Source of the DNA: Auxenochlorella pyrenoidosa
Lineage: Eukaryota; Chlorophyta; Trebouxiophyceae; Chlorellales; Chlorellaceae
NCBI GenBank assembly: GCA_001430745.1
Contig: KQ482063.1
Location: 2,075,081-2,116,055 of the forward strand
DNA: 40,975 nucleotides
Direction: 5' to 3'
The position numbers were made by a program, and so were the translations under genes. Below are positions 1 to 10,975 of the stretch, piece after piece. Under the pieces are notes generated by a model. That model was not told where the DNA came from. It did not search any database and saw nothing but the letters and a program-made list of their open reading frames with translations. Within the stretch, counting starts at the first letter, position 1. Every line of letters begins with the position of its first letter.

Positions 1-34
1 TGACCAGCGCGGCAGGCCGCCCCGCGCCCCGCAG

Positions 35-617
35 GCTTCACCCCGGAGGAGCGCGCCTCGTTCCAGGCCAACCTGCTGGAGGACGGCTTTGTCGACTGCT
101 TCCGCGCGCTGCACCCACACGCAGTGGCCTACACCTACTGGGGCTACCGGTGGGCGGGGGAGGGGGGGGTGGCGGTGACGGACGGCTGGGTCGAGCCGTA
201 CGCGCCAGCTCCGCGAAGCGCTCTGCCTGCCACGCCGGCCATGCCATGCCGATTGCGTCGGTCGTGTGCCAACCCCTGTTCACCTGCCTGCTCACTTGCA
301 CTGACGCGCCCGGACCTGGCCCTGCTGCGCAGCTTCAACGCGCGCGCCAACAACAAGGGCTGGCGGCTCGACCACTTTCTGGTGTCCTCTGCCCTGGCCC
401 CCCGCGTCCACGACTGCTACCACCTGCCGCACGTCATGGGCAGGCAAGTGCGCAAGAAGCAGCCAAAAGCATGCACAGCGCAGCCCCATGCCTCGTGATG
501 CGTGCAGGACGCCAGCTGTAAGCCCCGCTGTGCCGCGTCTCTGCCGCCCAACCGCCCCTGCACCCCATGCGCCCGCGCAGTGACCACTGTCCCCTCGGCC
601 TGGTGCTCAAGCTTTGA
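35..617 (+). CDS. AP endonuclease, exonuclease III family (3' part)
   Basis: This is the C-terminal part of a DNA base-excision-repair nuclease that cuts the strand 5' of abasic sites; the 5' exons lie left of the window. Exons: 35-149, 333-443 and 581-617; position 35 follows an intron acceptor. Visible motifs are YTYWGYR, then NARANNKGWRLDHFLVS (substrate-binding Asn/Arg and the conserved WRLD), and near the C-terminus GSDHCPLGLVLKL, where the Asp-His of SDH is the catalytic pair that closes the EEP fold. The first two exons join through a split Arg codon. The last intron begins GCAAGT, and only that GC donor restores the GSDHCP motif. The YWGYR and NNKGWRLD spellings resemble the ExoIII/APE1 type rather than APE2. 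Family assignment is firm; nuclear or organellar location cannot be judged without the N-terminus. Confidence 0.9.
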
Positions 618-1360
618 ACGGTACATACAGCCCGGAGCTGTGCACCCCAGGTTGCACTGTAACTCTTGCCATTATGGGTACGTGTTGCATCGTCAGGCGG
701 ACATGGGGAAAGCGTGGCAGGACAGGAAAATGTGGGGGAGGGCAGTACCGGAAGAAGAGCGACCCCGTGAGGGCTCGACAGGCTGGGAAGCACAACGATA
801 CAGCTGCTGCATGCAAGCAAGCCGGGGCTGTGAAGCTGGGGGGGATGGAGATGTGCATACAGGCTGCGCTCGAAGTCCAAGGGAGCAGGCTGGGTTGCTG
901 GGAGCGACGGAGCGCTTGCTGATGCATGGTTTTGACAAGTGGGCAGCGGAAACGCACGGGGGAGCCGTACGGGTGGGCATGAGCTGGAAACTGGAACAGC
1001 CATGCAGGCTGGCATGGAGGGCATTGAGCAGGAGCAGGTGTGAGCCGTGACGGGCGGGAGTTTGGTTGCACAGAGGCGTGCTTGGATCATTCTTTGTACC
1101 GGGGCGACAGGGCAGAGTGCGATGCCGTGAAGCACCCGGCGGGTTCAAACAGGCTGAAAATCAAAATGCAGGGACAGGCTGAAGGCAGGGCAGGGGGTGG
1201 GGGTGGGGCAAGAGAGCATTGCAGTACGGCCTGTCACGACCCAGGCTGGGCCGTGTGAGCGGGGGAGGGCAGCGCGCAACCACCGAGTCGCAACATCCGG
1301 CGGTGCGTGCGGCCCGCCTCCCGCCACGATACAGCTGGCAGGGCGGCACAGCCGGCAGGC
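618..1360. other. Intergenic, convergent 3' flanks
   Basis: This stretch lies between the stop codons of the AP endonuclease (+) and the membrane protein (-). Several open frames cross it on both strands, but they are rich in Cys, Arg and Ser, show no recognisable motif and do not splice to neighbours. Beyond the TGTAA at 658 nothing functional is seen. No TGTAA for the minus-strand gene was found here; one overlaps its stop codon at 1361. Confidence 0.5.
658..662 (+). promoter_or_regulatory. TGTAA polyadenylation signal
   Basis: A TGTAA pentamer lies 41 bases after the AP-endonuclease stop codon. TGTAA is the usual green-algal poly(A) signal, and the spacing fits a short 3' UTR. Cleavage just downstream is inferred. 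Confidence 0.6.
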
Positions 1361-3173
1361 TTACAGGCCGTGCTTGCAGGCCAGCCAGCTGAAGCTGAGC
1401 ACGAACCAAGCCACGCCCCAGGGGCCGCCCAGCGCCGGGTGGCCCTTGAGCGCGCGCACCACGGCGCGGTCCAGCCCCGACGACGCGGCCTCCAGCTTGC
1501 GCAGGCCGGAGGGCGCGCCAGAGCTGCTGGCCGAGGCGCCGCTGGCCTCCTGGCGGCCGTTCCACCACAGCACGGAGGCCACGGTGGGCAGCACCACGAT
1601 GAACAGCAGGTGGTGGAAGGAGACAAAGGAGCGGGAGAGGGCGTCGCCGTAGGCGGCGTCCACAGGGGGCGGCTCGGTGCGGCTGGGGGCCAGCACCAGG
1701 CCCAGGGGCACGGGCGACACCGCCAGCAGCGGCAGGGACAGGAACTCAAACACAGCCGCGATGCGCGCCATGCGTGCACGGGTGACCATGTGCGCCAGCA
1801 GCTGCGGCGGCAGGAACGGGTGTGTGTGTGTGGAGGGGGGGGGGGGGAGGGCGGGCCGGGTCGGCGAGGCAGGCTGGCTCCCATGCGGGCGGGGCGGGGT
1901 GCATCCCCCCCACATGGACAGCAGGCTGGCAAGTGGAGGCACGCAATCAGCACACTTGCAGGTGTTGCACACCAAGTGTCAGGGTGGCCAATCTGCTGTA
2001 TGGGGCACCTGGCAGCACGCACCACGCTTCCCACCCACTGCACCATCGCCGTCCCACCCCCACCCGCCCACCTGCGTCTTGGCAAAGTCCTGGCTGTTGT
2101 AGGTAAGCACCGCCACCGCGCTCTGGGTCAGCAGCGTCAGCCCGGGCGGCAGCATAGCGCCCACCCCGGCCATGGCCTGCTGAAGCTGGCGGGTGCCTGC
2201 ACGGTCGGGAGCAGGGGGGGGGCCACGCTGTGGCTGCCGTCGGCGGCTCTGAGGACCGATCCCCGGCTGGCGGTGAAGGGATGGAAGGCAGCGGGGCGCA
2301 GCCCAGCAGAAGCAGAGGGCACGGGCAGGCGCGGGCAGCCACCCTCACCCAGCAGCATCCTGACAATGTCCAGCACAGCGCCCAGCAGCCCGGCCTGCGG
2401 CATGCGCTTCAGGGTGAGGCTGGAGCCGGCCTGCGAGGCAAGGGGGCAGCAGCGGCTGTTCAATCTCGGGTAGCAGGCAGGCAGGCACGCCGACAAGCCT
2501 GGGCAGTGCCTCTTAGCCCGGCCTGCGCAGTGCACCCCAAAGAAGGCACGCTATGGTGAAGGCACGCATGGCTGTTGGCCAGCCTGGCACTGCCCATGCA
2601 ATGCACGCGGCTCACCCCCGCCTGCCGCTGCACCGGCAGAATGACCAGCGCCACACGCGCCAGGGGCAGCGCCCACAGCCTGCACAGGGGGGCGGAAGGC
2701 AGCACATGGCAAGGCGTGACGAGGAGGGCCTCGCAGCTCGCCAGGGCGGGGCGGCTGGGAGGGGTGGCCCACGCGGGCAGCATGGCCAGAAACGTGAGCG
2801 CCCTGCCCTCCTGCGACCGCGCTCACCGGTTGCGCCAGTACTTCTTGGGGGAGCGCAGCACGAAGTAGAGCGACCAGGCGAGGAAGGCGGTGATGGCGAG
2901 CAGGGAGGCGCGGGTGGTGGCGTCGCTGCTGGTCCGCCACGTGCTGGCAGTCATCAGCACCTGGCCGACGGTGAAGAGCATGATGCACACCTGGTCCATC
3001 ATCAGGGGCGTCAGCATGCGCTGGCCCGCCCCTGGCGGCGAGCTAAGCTGGGTGGCGGCTGCCGCACGCGGACCGCCGGGCGAGGCAGCGCCGGTGGCGG
3101 CGGGAGCCGACAGCGGGGCCGAGGCCGCTGGCGGGGCGCAGTCGGAGTCGCGCTCGCTGGCCGGCGCCTCCAT
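1361..3173 (-). CDS. Multi-pass membrane protein, unknown function
   Basis: A five-exon model: 2827-3173, 2616-2679, 2349-2430, 2072-2196 and 1361-1801, giving 352 residues. The start at 3173 (ATG GAG) has a purine at -3; another in-frame ATG at 3200 would add nine residues (MLARRSSAI). A Pro/Ala-rich N-terminus of about 60 residues precedes several hydrophobic segments: near residues 65-110 (VCIMLFTVGQVLM, then ASLLAITAFLAWSLYFVL), in exon 2 (LWALPLARVALVILPV), in exon 4, and in exon 5 (VFEFLSLPLLAV, LLFIVVLPTVASVL, and GVAWFVLSFSWLA near the C-terminus). Splice phases agree throughout. I do not recognise the family. The protein is probably a small algal integral membrane protein; compartment is unknown. 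The stop codon lies inside a TGTAA pentamer, which may be chance. Confidence 0.7.
1820..1847 (+). repeat. GT microsatellite plus G-run, inside an intron
   Basis: A short (TG)n run is followed by 13 consecutive G at 1835-1847. It lies in the intron upstream of the last exon of the minus-strand membrane-protein gene. On that gene's sense strand it is a C-run and CA repeat just before the 3' splice site, acting as a polypyrimidine tract. Confidence 0.8.
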
Positions 3174-3737
3174 GATGGCCGAGGACCGCCTTGCAAGCAT
3201 TCCTCGCGGCCTGCGCCCAAGTAGGGGCGCAGTAAGTGTCCGGAGGGCGGAGGGCGGCTCAGGCCGCTCTGAAAGCCTGCTGCAGCGGCTTTGGGAACTG
3301 CAGAGTGGCAGCAAAGTGAGGGAGGAGGTGCCGGAGGTGTGAGTGATGTGTGGGCGTTGGCGGACTTTTCTTCCGGGCCGCAGCAAGATTGGGGACGCCA
3401 ACGGCGCTGGTGCCTGGGCCGGCCACTTCAGTCTGGAACAGGGGCTGTGCGGGATGACGGGCCCGGCCGGCTATCCAGCCTGCTCGAGGGGGAGGGCAGG
3501 ACCACCACACAGCCCGCGACGCTCGCCTGAAGCTGCCTGCACTGCCCTCTTTGCCGGCCCTCTGACTGGCCTCGAGCTTCACGCACAGGCTAAGGTGACA
3601 TCTTGCAAAGCTTCAAGTTCAGGGTGGCAACCAGTGGCGTGCTGCAATGCAGCCTGTCCGCATGCGGCAAGATAGCCGATCAAGATTCCCTGCTAGCGGC
3701 AGCACTGCTTAAATCAGCCGCTCCAGCATGCAGTTTT
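3174..3737. other. Intergenic: promoter side of membrane protein, 3' side of SMP/C2 gene
   Basis: Both flanking genes are on the minus strand. The stretch should hold the 5' UTR and promoter of the membrane-protein gene and the 3' UTR of the synaptotagmin-like gene. The frame of exon 1 stays open upstream to about 3401, but that translation is low-complexity and gives no support for an earlier start. No TATA box or TGTAA was recognised. Confidence 0.4.
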
Positions 3738-6700
3738 TTACGTTGTGAAGGCGGGCAGCCACTGGGCCTCCAGGGAAATACGCCCCTGCAGGCAGGGGGA
3801 GGCCAACCTTCGGCAGTGGGGCCCGCTGTGCTGGATGCGCGCTTGCTGTGCGCCGGCCCCGCCACGGCCAGCGCATGTGTGCCTGCTTGAAGGACGGCCC
3901 TGCGCCAATTCCACCTCCACACCTGCCACCGCAACCCAACATCCCCTCCCCATGCTGCCCTTCTACTCATGCTGCACCAGTCGCCTTCTTTCCCACTAGA
4001 CTGCTTCCCCCTACATGCATAGCTGCCAACTCTGCACTGGGCTGGGAAACAACTGCCAGGGAAACTGGCTGCCCATGTCCTTCTGCAAACCCCAATGCCT
4101 GCCCTCGGCACCACCTTCAGGGCTGGGCCGGCTTACCTGTCTCACATCCTTCAAGTCCACGCTCCCCCTCCACAGCTTTGCATCCCGGATGGTGCGGAAG
4201 GGCAGGCCGGCTCGCCCCTTGAAGGCTGCAGCAGCAAGAGCAGGCCAGCTGCATGCCTTGAGGGCGCAGTCAAACGCTCGCGAGCCAAATGGCGGGGCGC
4301 CCAGGTAGGCTGGGCCACCCCCCTTCCCCTGCTCCCTGCCTGACCTGGCTGGCTGCTGTCCGGGCATCGTCCCCTCCACCTTGGCGGCACAGCGCTGGGC
4401 CCTGCCTCCGCCCGCCTGCAGGCTGCTGTCCTTGTCAAGCAGAGCCCCCTGCGCCCCCAGCCGCACCGTTCCGCCAGTGCACATCCCAGACCTCCATCTC
4501 CAGGCAGTGCGGCTGCGAGGCCACGTCGCCGTCAATCACAAACTCCAGCTGCAGGGCAAGGGGGGGCCGGCCAGGTGCGTCCGGGTGGGTGGGTGTCAGC
4601 GTTCGACAGCAGGACGACGCGGCCCGATGGGACAGCGACAGATTAAATCAAGTTGAAGTGTGTTTGGGACAACTGCGAAGCTGTGCCTGCTTCCACGGTC
4701 TGCCCAGCATTCGCACACCAATTCTGGTCCTCCGCCACCCGGCGGCGGCTGCCTGCACTCAGGCAAGCTGCAGCGCTGGGCCAGTCAAGAGCAGCAACCC
4801 TCACCTCCTGGTCAATGTTGTAGGCATCCTTCCTGCCCTTGATGCTCAGCGTCTTCTTCATCTCGCCGGCAAACCACACCCGCACCTGCGGCACCAGCAG
4901 GCAGTGTGGTCGGGGTGGGCGGCAGCTTCCCCCCCTGCAGAGCCAACGCTCCTGGGAGACGTAAGCATCCAGCCATGGTGCACCCAGGCAGAGCAATCAG
5001 CAGCCACATGCGCACCAGTCCCCTGAAAAAATAGCGCTGCCTGGGTTCCGAAAGGAACCAGGTGTTTTCCCCCACACAGCCACCTCCCTGGCGCCGCAGG
5101 CATTCGGCAGGCGCGCCTGCACACTAGGCCGCCACCCGCCCAGCACCCACGACCTTCCGGTCAGGCTCTCCACCTGGGGAGGGGCGGGCAGGCAGGGGCC
5201 AGCACGAATTGATCCGCCGCCTGTGCTTAAATCATCCCAAGCTGAGAGCAGCTCTCCAGGTTCAGCGATGCTCCTGGTGGCAAGTGCGAAAGGCAGCGCT
5301 GCTTGGCGCGCAGGCAGCACGACGAATGTCAAGGCAAGTGGTGCAGCGCCCGGCACCCGGCCCAGCCCCCAGCACTCACCCGCAGGATGCGCACGCACAG
5401 CGCGCCGCCCTGCAGCGCCTGGCGAACCAGCGGGCTGGCCTGCGCCAGCGCCCCCGTGGACCAGCCCTTGGCGGGGTCGCGCCGTGCCTCCAGGGCGGCG
5501 TCCACCTCCTCGGGCCGGAACTCCAGGAAGCGGACCTGCGGGGGGGGGGGGGGGCGAGGGGGGGGCCTGCATGGCTTGCAGCGCTCTAGGCGGCACCAGC
5601 GCTGCCGCACTCCACGGGCTGGGACCGAGTGCGGGACTGTGGAATCCCCTGGTGAAGGCAAGGCTGAGCTGGGGCCTGTTACAACAGGCAGACGCGAGCT
5701 GTGGTTGCCAGCACTGAGAGCCAGGCGGGCCCTGGCAGGCTGCCCCAGGCGGCGCCCGCTGGCCTTGAGGTGCAGGCGGCACTCGTGCTTGAGCCGGCCG
5801 TGGGTGAGCCTGCCGCGCAGCCCCTTGGCGGTGTCCCAGGGCCGGATCAGCGCCCCCACCAGCTTCTGCCCTTCCTTCATAACACCGGAGATGGGGTTGC
5901 CCTGCGCAGGCGGGTGGGTGGGTGGGTGGGGTCGGGGGTGGGGGGTAGAGGGGGTGGAGGGTAGTGGTCACTGACGGGAGAGCCAGCCAGGAGGCAAGCG
6001 CAGGTGCTCGCTGAGCACCCCGGCTGCCGACAGGCGCATACCCGGGCCTGGCAAGAGGGTAGGCAGGCGGGCAGGCAAGTAGGGATGGTTCCAGATGTGC
6101 TTCTGCAACGCCAGCGGCTCTCGGTGCATGGTGTGCACTGCCCCGGCCCTCTGTGCCGGGCGCGCTCACCGCTGCGCGGTACTTGCCGGAGGCGGGCTGC
6201 TCCTGGTGGGGGGGCTCCACAGTCAGCCACTCGTCCAGCTCGCGCTCCCGTGGCAGGTCCGCAACCTGCGGCACAGCGGGGCAGTGGGGCGGCGGCCCGC
6301 TGTCGGGTGCAAAGGTTTGAACTGAGGACAAGGACCGTGGTGCCAGCGCCGCATGATGATGCTCACGCGATATGACCATGGGCGGGCTAATGCTGGCAAT
6401 GGCATGGCTAGGTGCAGGGGGCGTGAAGGCAAGTCCATCAAGGGCTGGCCATGCTACAAAGGCTGCACAGGATATGGAGGTGACGAGGGGGCCAACAGCT
6501 GCGATCAGGAGAAGAGAACTTTGCTCGTGTTCCCTGCACCTTGAGCGTGCAGCGCCCAATCTCGTCATCCCTGCAGGGCGGCAGCAGGAGGCACGCATCT
6601 AGAGAAGGAACCGGGCAGCGGCGAGCGCTTGGCTGCGGGCCGGTCCTGCGTGTCCTGTAGGGTCCCCCTGCTGCCAGCGGCCCAGCAGGCTCCCCAACAC

Positions 6701-9700
6701 TGAGCACGGCTGGTCTGACGTGGCAGGCAAGCACAACAGCCGGTGCTGCCAGCCACAACGGCAGCCCCACCGGTCGAACATGTCGTAGTCGAGCAGCTTG
6801 CACGTCAGGACCTGCAGCGCGGAGTTGGTCAGCATGCCGCCCTCAGCAGCCGATGCCGCAAGTCATCGGCTGCTGAGGGCAGCCCCCGTGCAGCTGTGCC
6901 TGGGGCTGCCTTGGCTCACGGCAGGCTGTCGGCAGCATGGCGCTGCACTTGCCTGCGTCTCGGGGTAGTGAACCATGAGCGAAAAGTCTTCATTCCACTG
7001 CGGGCGGTGGGTGTTCTCCAGTACCTGGGGTGGGGGGGGATGGGATGTGTGTGTGGGTGGGGGGGGGGGCCGGCAAGCGGCGCAGCGGTGGTGAGCTTGC
7101 AGGCGCGACCAGCTAAGCCTACCGCCTGGGCACATGCGCTCACCTGCGTCTTGACCTTGTTCTTTGCCCGCACGGAGAGCTCCACGTATGGGTCTGCAGC
7201 GGGGAGGACAGGCTGTTGGAAGGCGGGCAGGCGGGTGCAGCTGCATTTGCCGCCGGCTGCCTAGTCCAGGCTCAGCGGCCTGCCCACGGCAGCAGCTCCC
7301 CACAGCACCAGAGGCCCACCTGACTTGCTCAGCAGGTCCATCCGCGGCACATGCTCTGCCTCCACCACCTTAACCTGCAGCGCAGGAGGGGCGCCCGGTT
7401 GGCGCTGATGGACAGGGCCTCCCTTCGTGGCTCCCCCGATGGTCGCTGGGGGCACCTTGCAGGCGGGCCTGCCCTGCAAGCCTGGGAGCTGGTGCCGGTT
7501 GTCAGATTCGCAGAGCGTGCCTGCAGCAGCCCGCGCGGCCGCTCAAAGTCCGGGGAGGCGATGTCCAGAAACGGGATGGTGAGCCTGAGGGGCGGGGCAG
7601 GGCGGGGCGGCAGGAGGCGGCATGTGCATCCAGCCGGCATGCCAGGCCTGCCTCTTCGTGCCCAGGCCAGGCTGACAGTGGCGTTGTCATCTGCTGGCGT
7701 CACTGCCGGCAGGGGGGGCCTCTGCCCTGGGGGAGCCCCGGGCCATGGGCAGTGCCCTTGGTGTGCCTGGCTAGCGCATGCAGCAGGATTGAGAGGCCCG
7801 CCCCAAAGCGCCGCCGTGCCGCCCGCCCTCACTTCTCGGGCAGCACAAAGGGCGCCAGCACTGAGTCGGTGATGAGGCCGTGCAGCCAGGTCTCCAGCCC
7901 GGGCAGCACGCTGACGTCGCCGCCGTAGACAGTCAGGTCGAAAGCAAACTTGGGGATCTCGGTCAGGGCGATCTGGGCTGCAGGGCGCCGGGGGTGGGGT
8001 GAGGGTGGGGGGTGGGTGGGGTGGGGGGGGGCGGCGGCGACAGGGTAGCATGCACACCAACACGTGTTTGGTGTGACAGGCTGTTCCCCGACTAAGCCAG
8101 GGTTTCTGGCAGCTGTAGCACAGGGCTGCGCTCTGTCATGCTGTCATTAGTGGAGCATGCAAGGCACGGACTGCATGCCAAGCAGTGCATGCTTTCCCCG
8201 CCCCACCCTGACAGCATGGCATTGTGAGCAGCATCTAGCAGGTTGGGTGCTGCCTGTCCGCGGGCCGGGCACGCACCCTGCCGTACCTGCCCTCCCATCC
8301 CGGGCCAGATGCTCAGCCGGCCGCCCGCACCTGACCCCACCAGCGGCAGGCTGCCCATCAGGGGGCGAAGCGTCAGCCGCAGGCGCCCATTCATGGTCAT
8401 GTTCTCGACTGCCGCCTTGATGACCACAATGTTGCTCACCTAGCAGGTCGGGGGGGTGGGTTGAGGAGGGGAGGCGGCTGGCTGTGCAGGCGCAGGAGGG
8501 CTGGGGTGCAGCGGGGCAATCAGAAGAACCGTGTTCGCATCATCCTGCGTGCCCCCTCACCATGTCAACCAGCTGGGAGAAGACGGGCAGCCGCGTGGCG
8601 GCGTGCGTGGCAGCCTGAGAGGAGCAGGAAGAGGTGATTGAGATGGGCTGAAGCCCGGGAGTACAAGCTTGCAGGCTTGAAACGTGCGAGGCAGACAGGA
8701 GTGGGCTGCAGCTGGCCGGGGCAAGGCTGCTTGCGGCACCTTGCTGGCCAGGAGGGACTTAATGGGCAGGGCGCTGCAGATGGCTGGAAAGGCAAGACAC
8801 TTCAAGAGTGTTGTTTGGGCGGGCGCTGCCCTGATGTCAGCAAGACTCCCACCTTGGGCACCGGCTTCACCACAAAGCTGACGTGCTGCTCTCCTGACCA
8901 GACAAAGTCAAACTCGAGCACAACCTGTGGGCAATGACGGGGCAGCGCTGGCAGCAGCTCAGGAGCCGTGGTGGCGAGGCGCTTCATGGGTGTTGCTGGG
9001 CACCTGTCTCGCACCGATGGGTGGGGGCCCATCGCCGTCGAGTGGAGGGAGGAGGGGCACAACAGTTTGCAGGGCTGCGGCCACCATGCTGGCGCCCCTC
9101 CCTGCTGCCCTGCGCCTGCTGCCCACCTCGTCGTTGCGCGATTCGTCCTCTGTGTAGACCTTGACCGCCAGGGGCTCGGGGGCAACAGGGCCCAGGCTGC
9201 GGGCAGGTGGCCAGGCAGGAGTGGCAAGGGGGGCAGGGAGCGGGGGGGCCGCTGCCGAGACGACAGATGCCATGGTCGCTGGCGGAAGCAGGAGGACAAA
9301 AAGGAGCGACCACCCGGCTGCTGTCCCCGCTGCCTCTCTCTCTGTCAACACTTTGCAAGCCCCCTCCACCTCACGTGAAGTGGTGGAGCTTGATGCTGCG
9401 CATCCAGGGCGGCTTGTTGGCCGTCAGCATGGGCGGCACCGCCTCCTCCGCCCAGCCGGCCATGTACTTTGCAAAGTAGGGGTACAGCTGGCGCAGCGCG
9501 GTGCTCACCCACTGCACGCGCTGGTAGTCGGGGTACGTCACCTGCGCACGCGCACGCACGCCAGGGGCGGGGCAGGCAGGTGGTAAGGGAAAGCTGCAGG
9601 CCGACGCCACGGCTCTCAGTCATGGGTCATGGGTGGTGATGGCTCGGCCCAGCCTGCAATGCAGTGGCTGCGCTAGGCGGCCCAAGCCACAGACAACTGC

Positions 9701-10204
9701 TGGGCACCGCTCTCCGCGGGCTCTGGCCCCCGCCCAGACCCCGGCCCAGCCACCCAGGCCGACCCATGAAGGCAGGTTGACGCCCCCCAGCAGGCGCCGC
9801 AGCTCGTCCGCGTCCAGCTGGCTCAGCTGGCGCACGGCCTCGCGCTGCCGCCGCCGGGCCGACCCCCGGCTCAGGCTGTACTTGTAGCGGTGCCTTCAGC
9901 GGGGCCAAGAGGTTTAGACCTCAGGAGGTGTGGCTCTCATACAGGTGGGAGGGATAGGAGCAGAGACGGATAACAGGCGTGATGAAGCTGCAGGGTAGAC
10001 AGGGTGATGGGCGGCTCCGGGCGTTGGCTGCTCCGCTCACCACACGAGTGCTACGGCAGCGCAGGCCAGCAGCACGCCCCCTAGGAAGCTGCCCAGGCTC
10101 CAGCCCGCCTTGTTGCCTGTGCCCTGCAGCTCCTGGCTCAGGCTGGCGATTTTCTCGGCCAGCTGGTGCAGTTCTGCGCCGTTGAGGTTGGGTTCGGCTA
10201 TCAT
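3738..10204 (-). CDS. Synaptotagmin-like SMP/C2 membrane-contact protein
   Basis: The product is an ER membrane tether with a lipid-transfer domain, like plant SYT and animal E-Syt. There are 22 exons: 10041-10204, 9764-9893, 9375-9541, 9127-9196, 8853-8924, 8561-8614, 8331-8439, 7833-7977, 7521-7584, 7320-7374, 7144-7193, 6953-7024, 6771-6811, 6540-6570, 6170-6265, 5764-5901, 5380-5535, 5084-5173, 4805-4885, 4467-4548, 4137-4225 and 3738-3785 (667 residues). Near residues 32-55 is one N-terminal transmembrane helix. The SMP domain (about 95-305) starts LPSWVTYPDYQRVQWV and includes FVWSGEQHVSF and FDLTVYGGDVSVLPGLETW. C2A (about 321-410) keeps the calcium acids: PRMDLLSKSDPYVEL and DYDMFDRDDE. 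A second C2-like domain (about 527-665) lacks them and ends GRISLEAQW. Exon 6 (AATHAATRLPVF) is the least certain. Three introns use GC donors, and the one at 5536-5763 is weak. Confidence 0.9.
5540..5554 (+). repeat. G15 homopolymer (sense-strand C-run) at a 3' splice site
   Basis: Fifteen consecutive G on the plus strand. On the sense strand of the SMP/C2 gene this is a C-run directly before the CAG acceptor at 5536-5538 of exon 17, so it forms the polypyrimidine tract. A length error is likely here in any assembly. Confidence 0.85.
5912..5963 (+). repeat. GGGT-repeat G-rich tract in an intron
   Basis: A run of GGGT-type units and G-blocks lies directly upstream (sense strand) of the acceptor of exon 16 of the SMP/C2 gene. 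On the sense strand it is a CCCA-rich polypyrimidine-like tract. The plus strand has enough G-blocks to form a G-quadruplex in principle. Confidence 0.7.
7027..7069 (+). repeat. G-rich/GT tract next to a 3' splice site
   Basis: Interrupted G-runs with a short GT repeat lie just inside the intron before exon 12 of the SMP/C2 gene, again C-rich on the sense strand next to the acceptor at 7025-7026. Confidence 0.65.
7990..8031 (+). repeat. G-rich tract with several G-blocks in an intron
   Basis: At least five G-blocks of four or more in about 40 bases, beginning about 12 bases inside the intron before exon 8 of the SMP/C2 gene. It is C-rich on the sense strand and close to the acceptor at 7978-7979. 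Confidence 0.7.
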
Positions 10205-10975
10205 CCTAGGCAGGGTTGGCCTTTGGACCGACCGTGGCCGAGGAGCAGCAGGTTTGCTTTGTGGCAGCAGCAACACAGAAAGCAGGGGGGAGTTGGCAAC
10301 ATGCCAGTGCTTATCGCCATCGCCGGCGGCATGCAGATACCGACTGTGCTGTGCCGACTCCTGTGCGGCATGACACTCTTTCCTTGGACACACAGGTCTT
10401 TAGAAGCATGCAGAATGAGTTCAAAGCAGTGGGAATCCACCGTATGCAGCCACACGGATCATGTGCATGGTCGCTCGCCTTATGGAGGAAAGGGAAACAG
10501 CCATGCTATAATTTGGAGGAGACCTCGGCTGACTGGCAGTATACCAACCTAATAAGGGTGCATGCTTGGAGACTGGGCATCTGCGTGACAATTTCAACCA
10601 GATGCGCTCAGGGGGCAGGGCGGGGCAGGCAGGGGCATGAGCAGCGGCATGAGCAGCAGAGGGTGGCACACGCTGCTGCAAGACGTTTGTAACTGGACCT
10701 TGCAAGCGCTGCAGCTGCAGCCGGCGCATATGCCAGGCAAGGCAGCATTACGCTGGTTTACAATACCGCAGCCTCCCTGACTGCGCAGGTGGCGGCAGTG
10801 CTGCGCGCGCTGCCGCTGGCAGCTCGACAGAATAAACTTCAGCTTTGTCGGATGACTGCAGCGATCATTCGCAGCATTGCTCATCGGGCGAGGCGAGGCT
10901 GCTCGCCGCTAGCCGTGGCAGCCTGTGTCGCTTGCCTCTTCGCGTGCTCTGCGGCCGGCGCTTGGCCTACATGCC
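10205..10975. promoter_or_regulatory. Divergent intergenic region, SMP/C2 gene and SNF5
   Basis: These 771 bases separate the start codons of two divergent genes and must contain both 5' UTRs and promoters. The middle (about 10370-10600) is visibly poorer in G and C than the genes. Open frames across it (for example 10216-10692) have no motif. No TATA box can be assigned with confidence. Confidence 0.5.

Noticed and set aside
434..1135. 233-codon minus-strand frame beyond the membrane-protein gene
   Set aside because: Cys/Pro/Ser-rich translation with no motif, lying in the convergent 3' flank of both neighbours.
2803..2826. A 24-base intron in the membrane-protein gene
   Set aside because: GT-AG borders keep the frame, but 24 bases is far below the other introns here; a proper acceptor with a pyrimidine tract at 2680-2682 keeps the same phase.
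5912..5963. GGGT repeat as telomeric or CRISPR-like sequence
   Set aside because: Plant and green-algal telomeres are TTTAGGG-like; this is a short imperfect G-rich tract at an intron end, with no spaced direct repeats.
4997..6598. 533-codon minus-strand open frame
   Set aside because: It runs through several introns and exons of the SMP/C2 gene in mixed frames; only short pieces match the spliced protein, and the rest is Pro/Ala/Gly-rich read-through typical of high-GC DNA.
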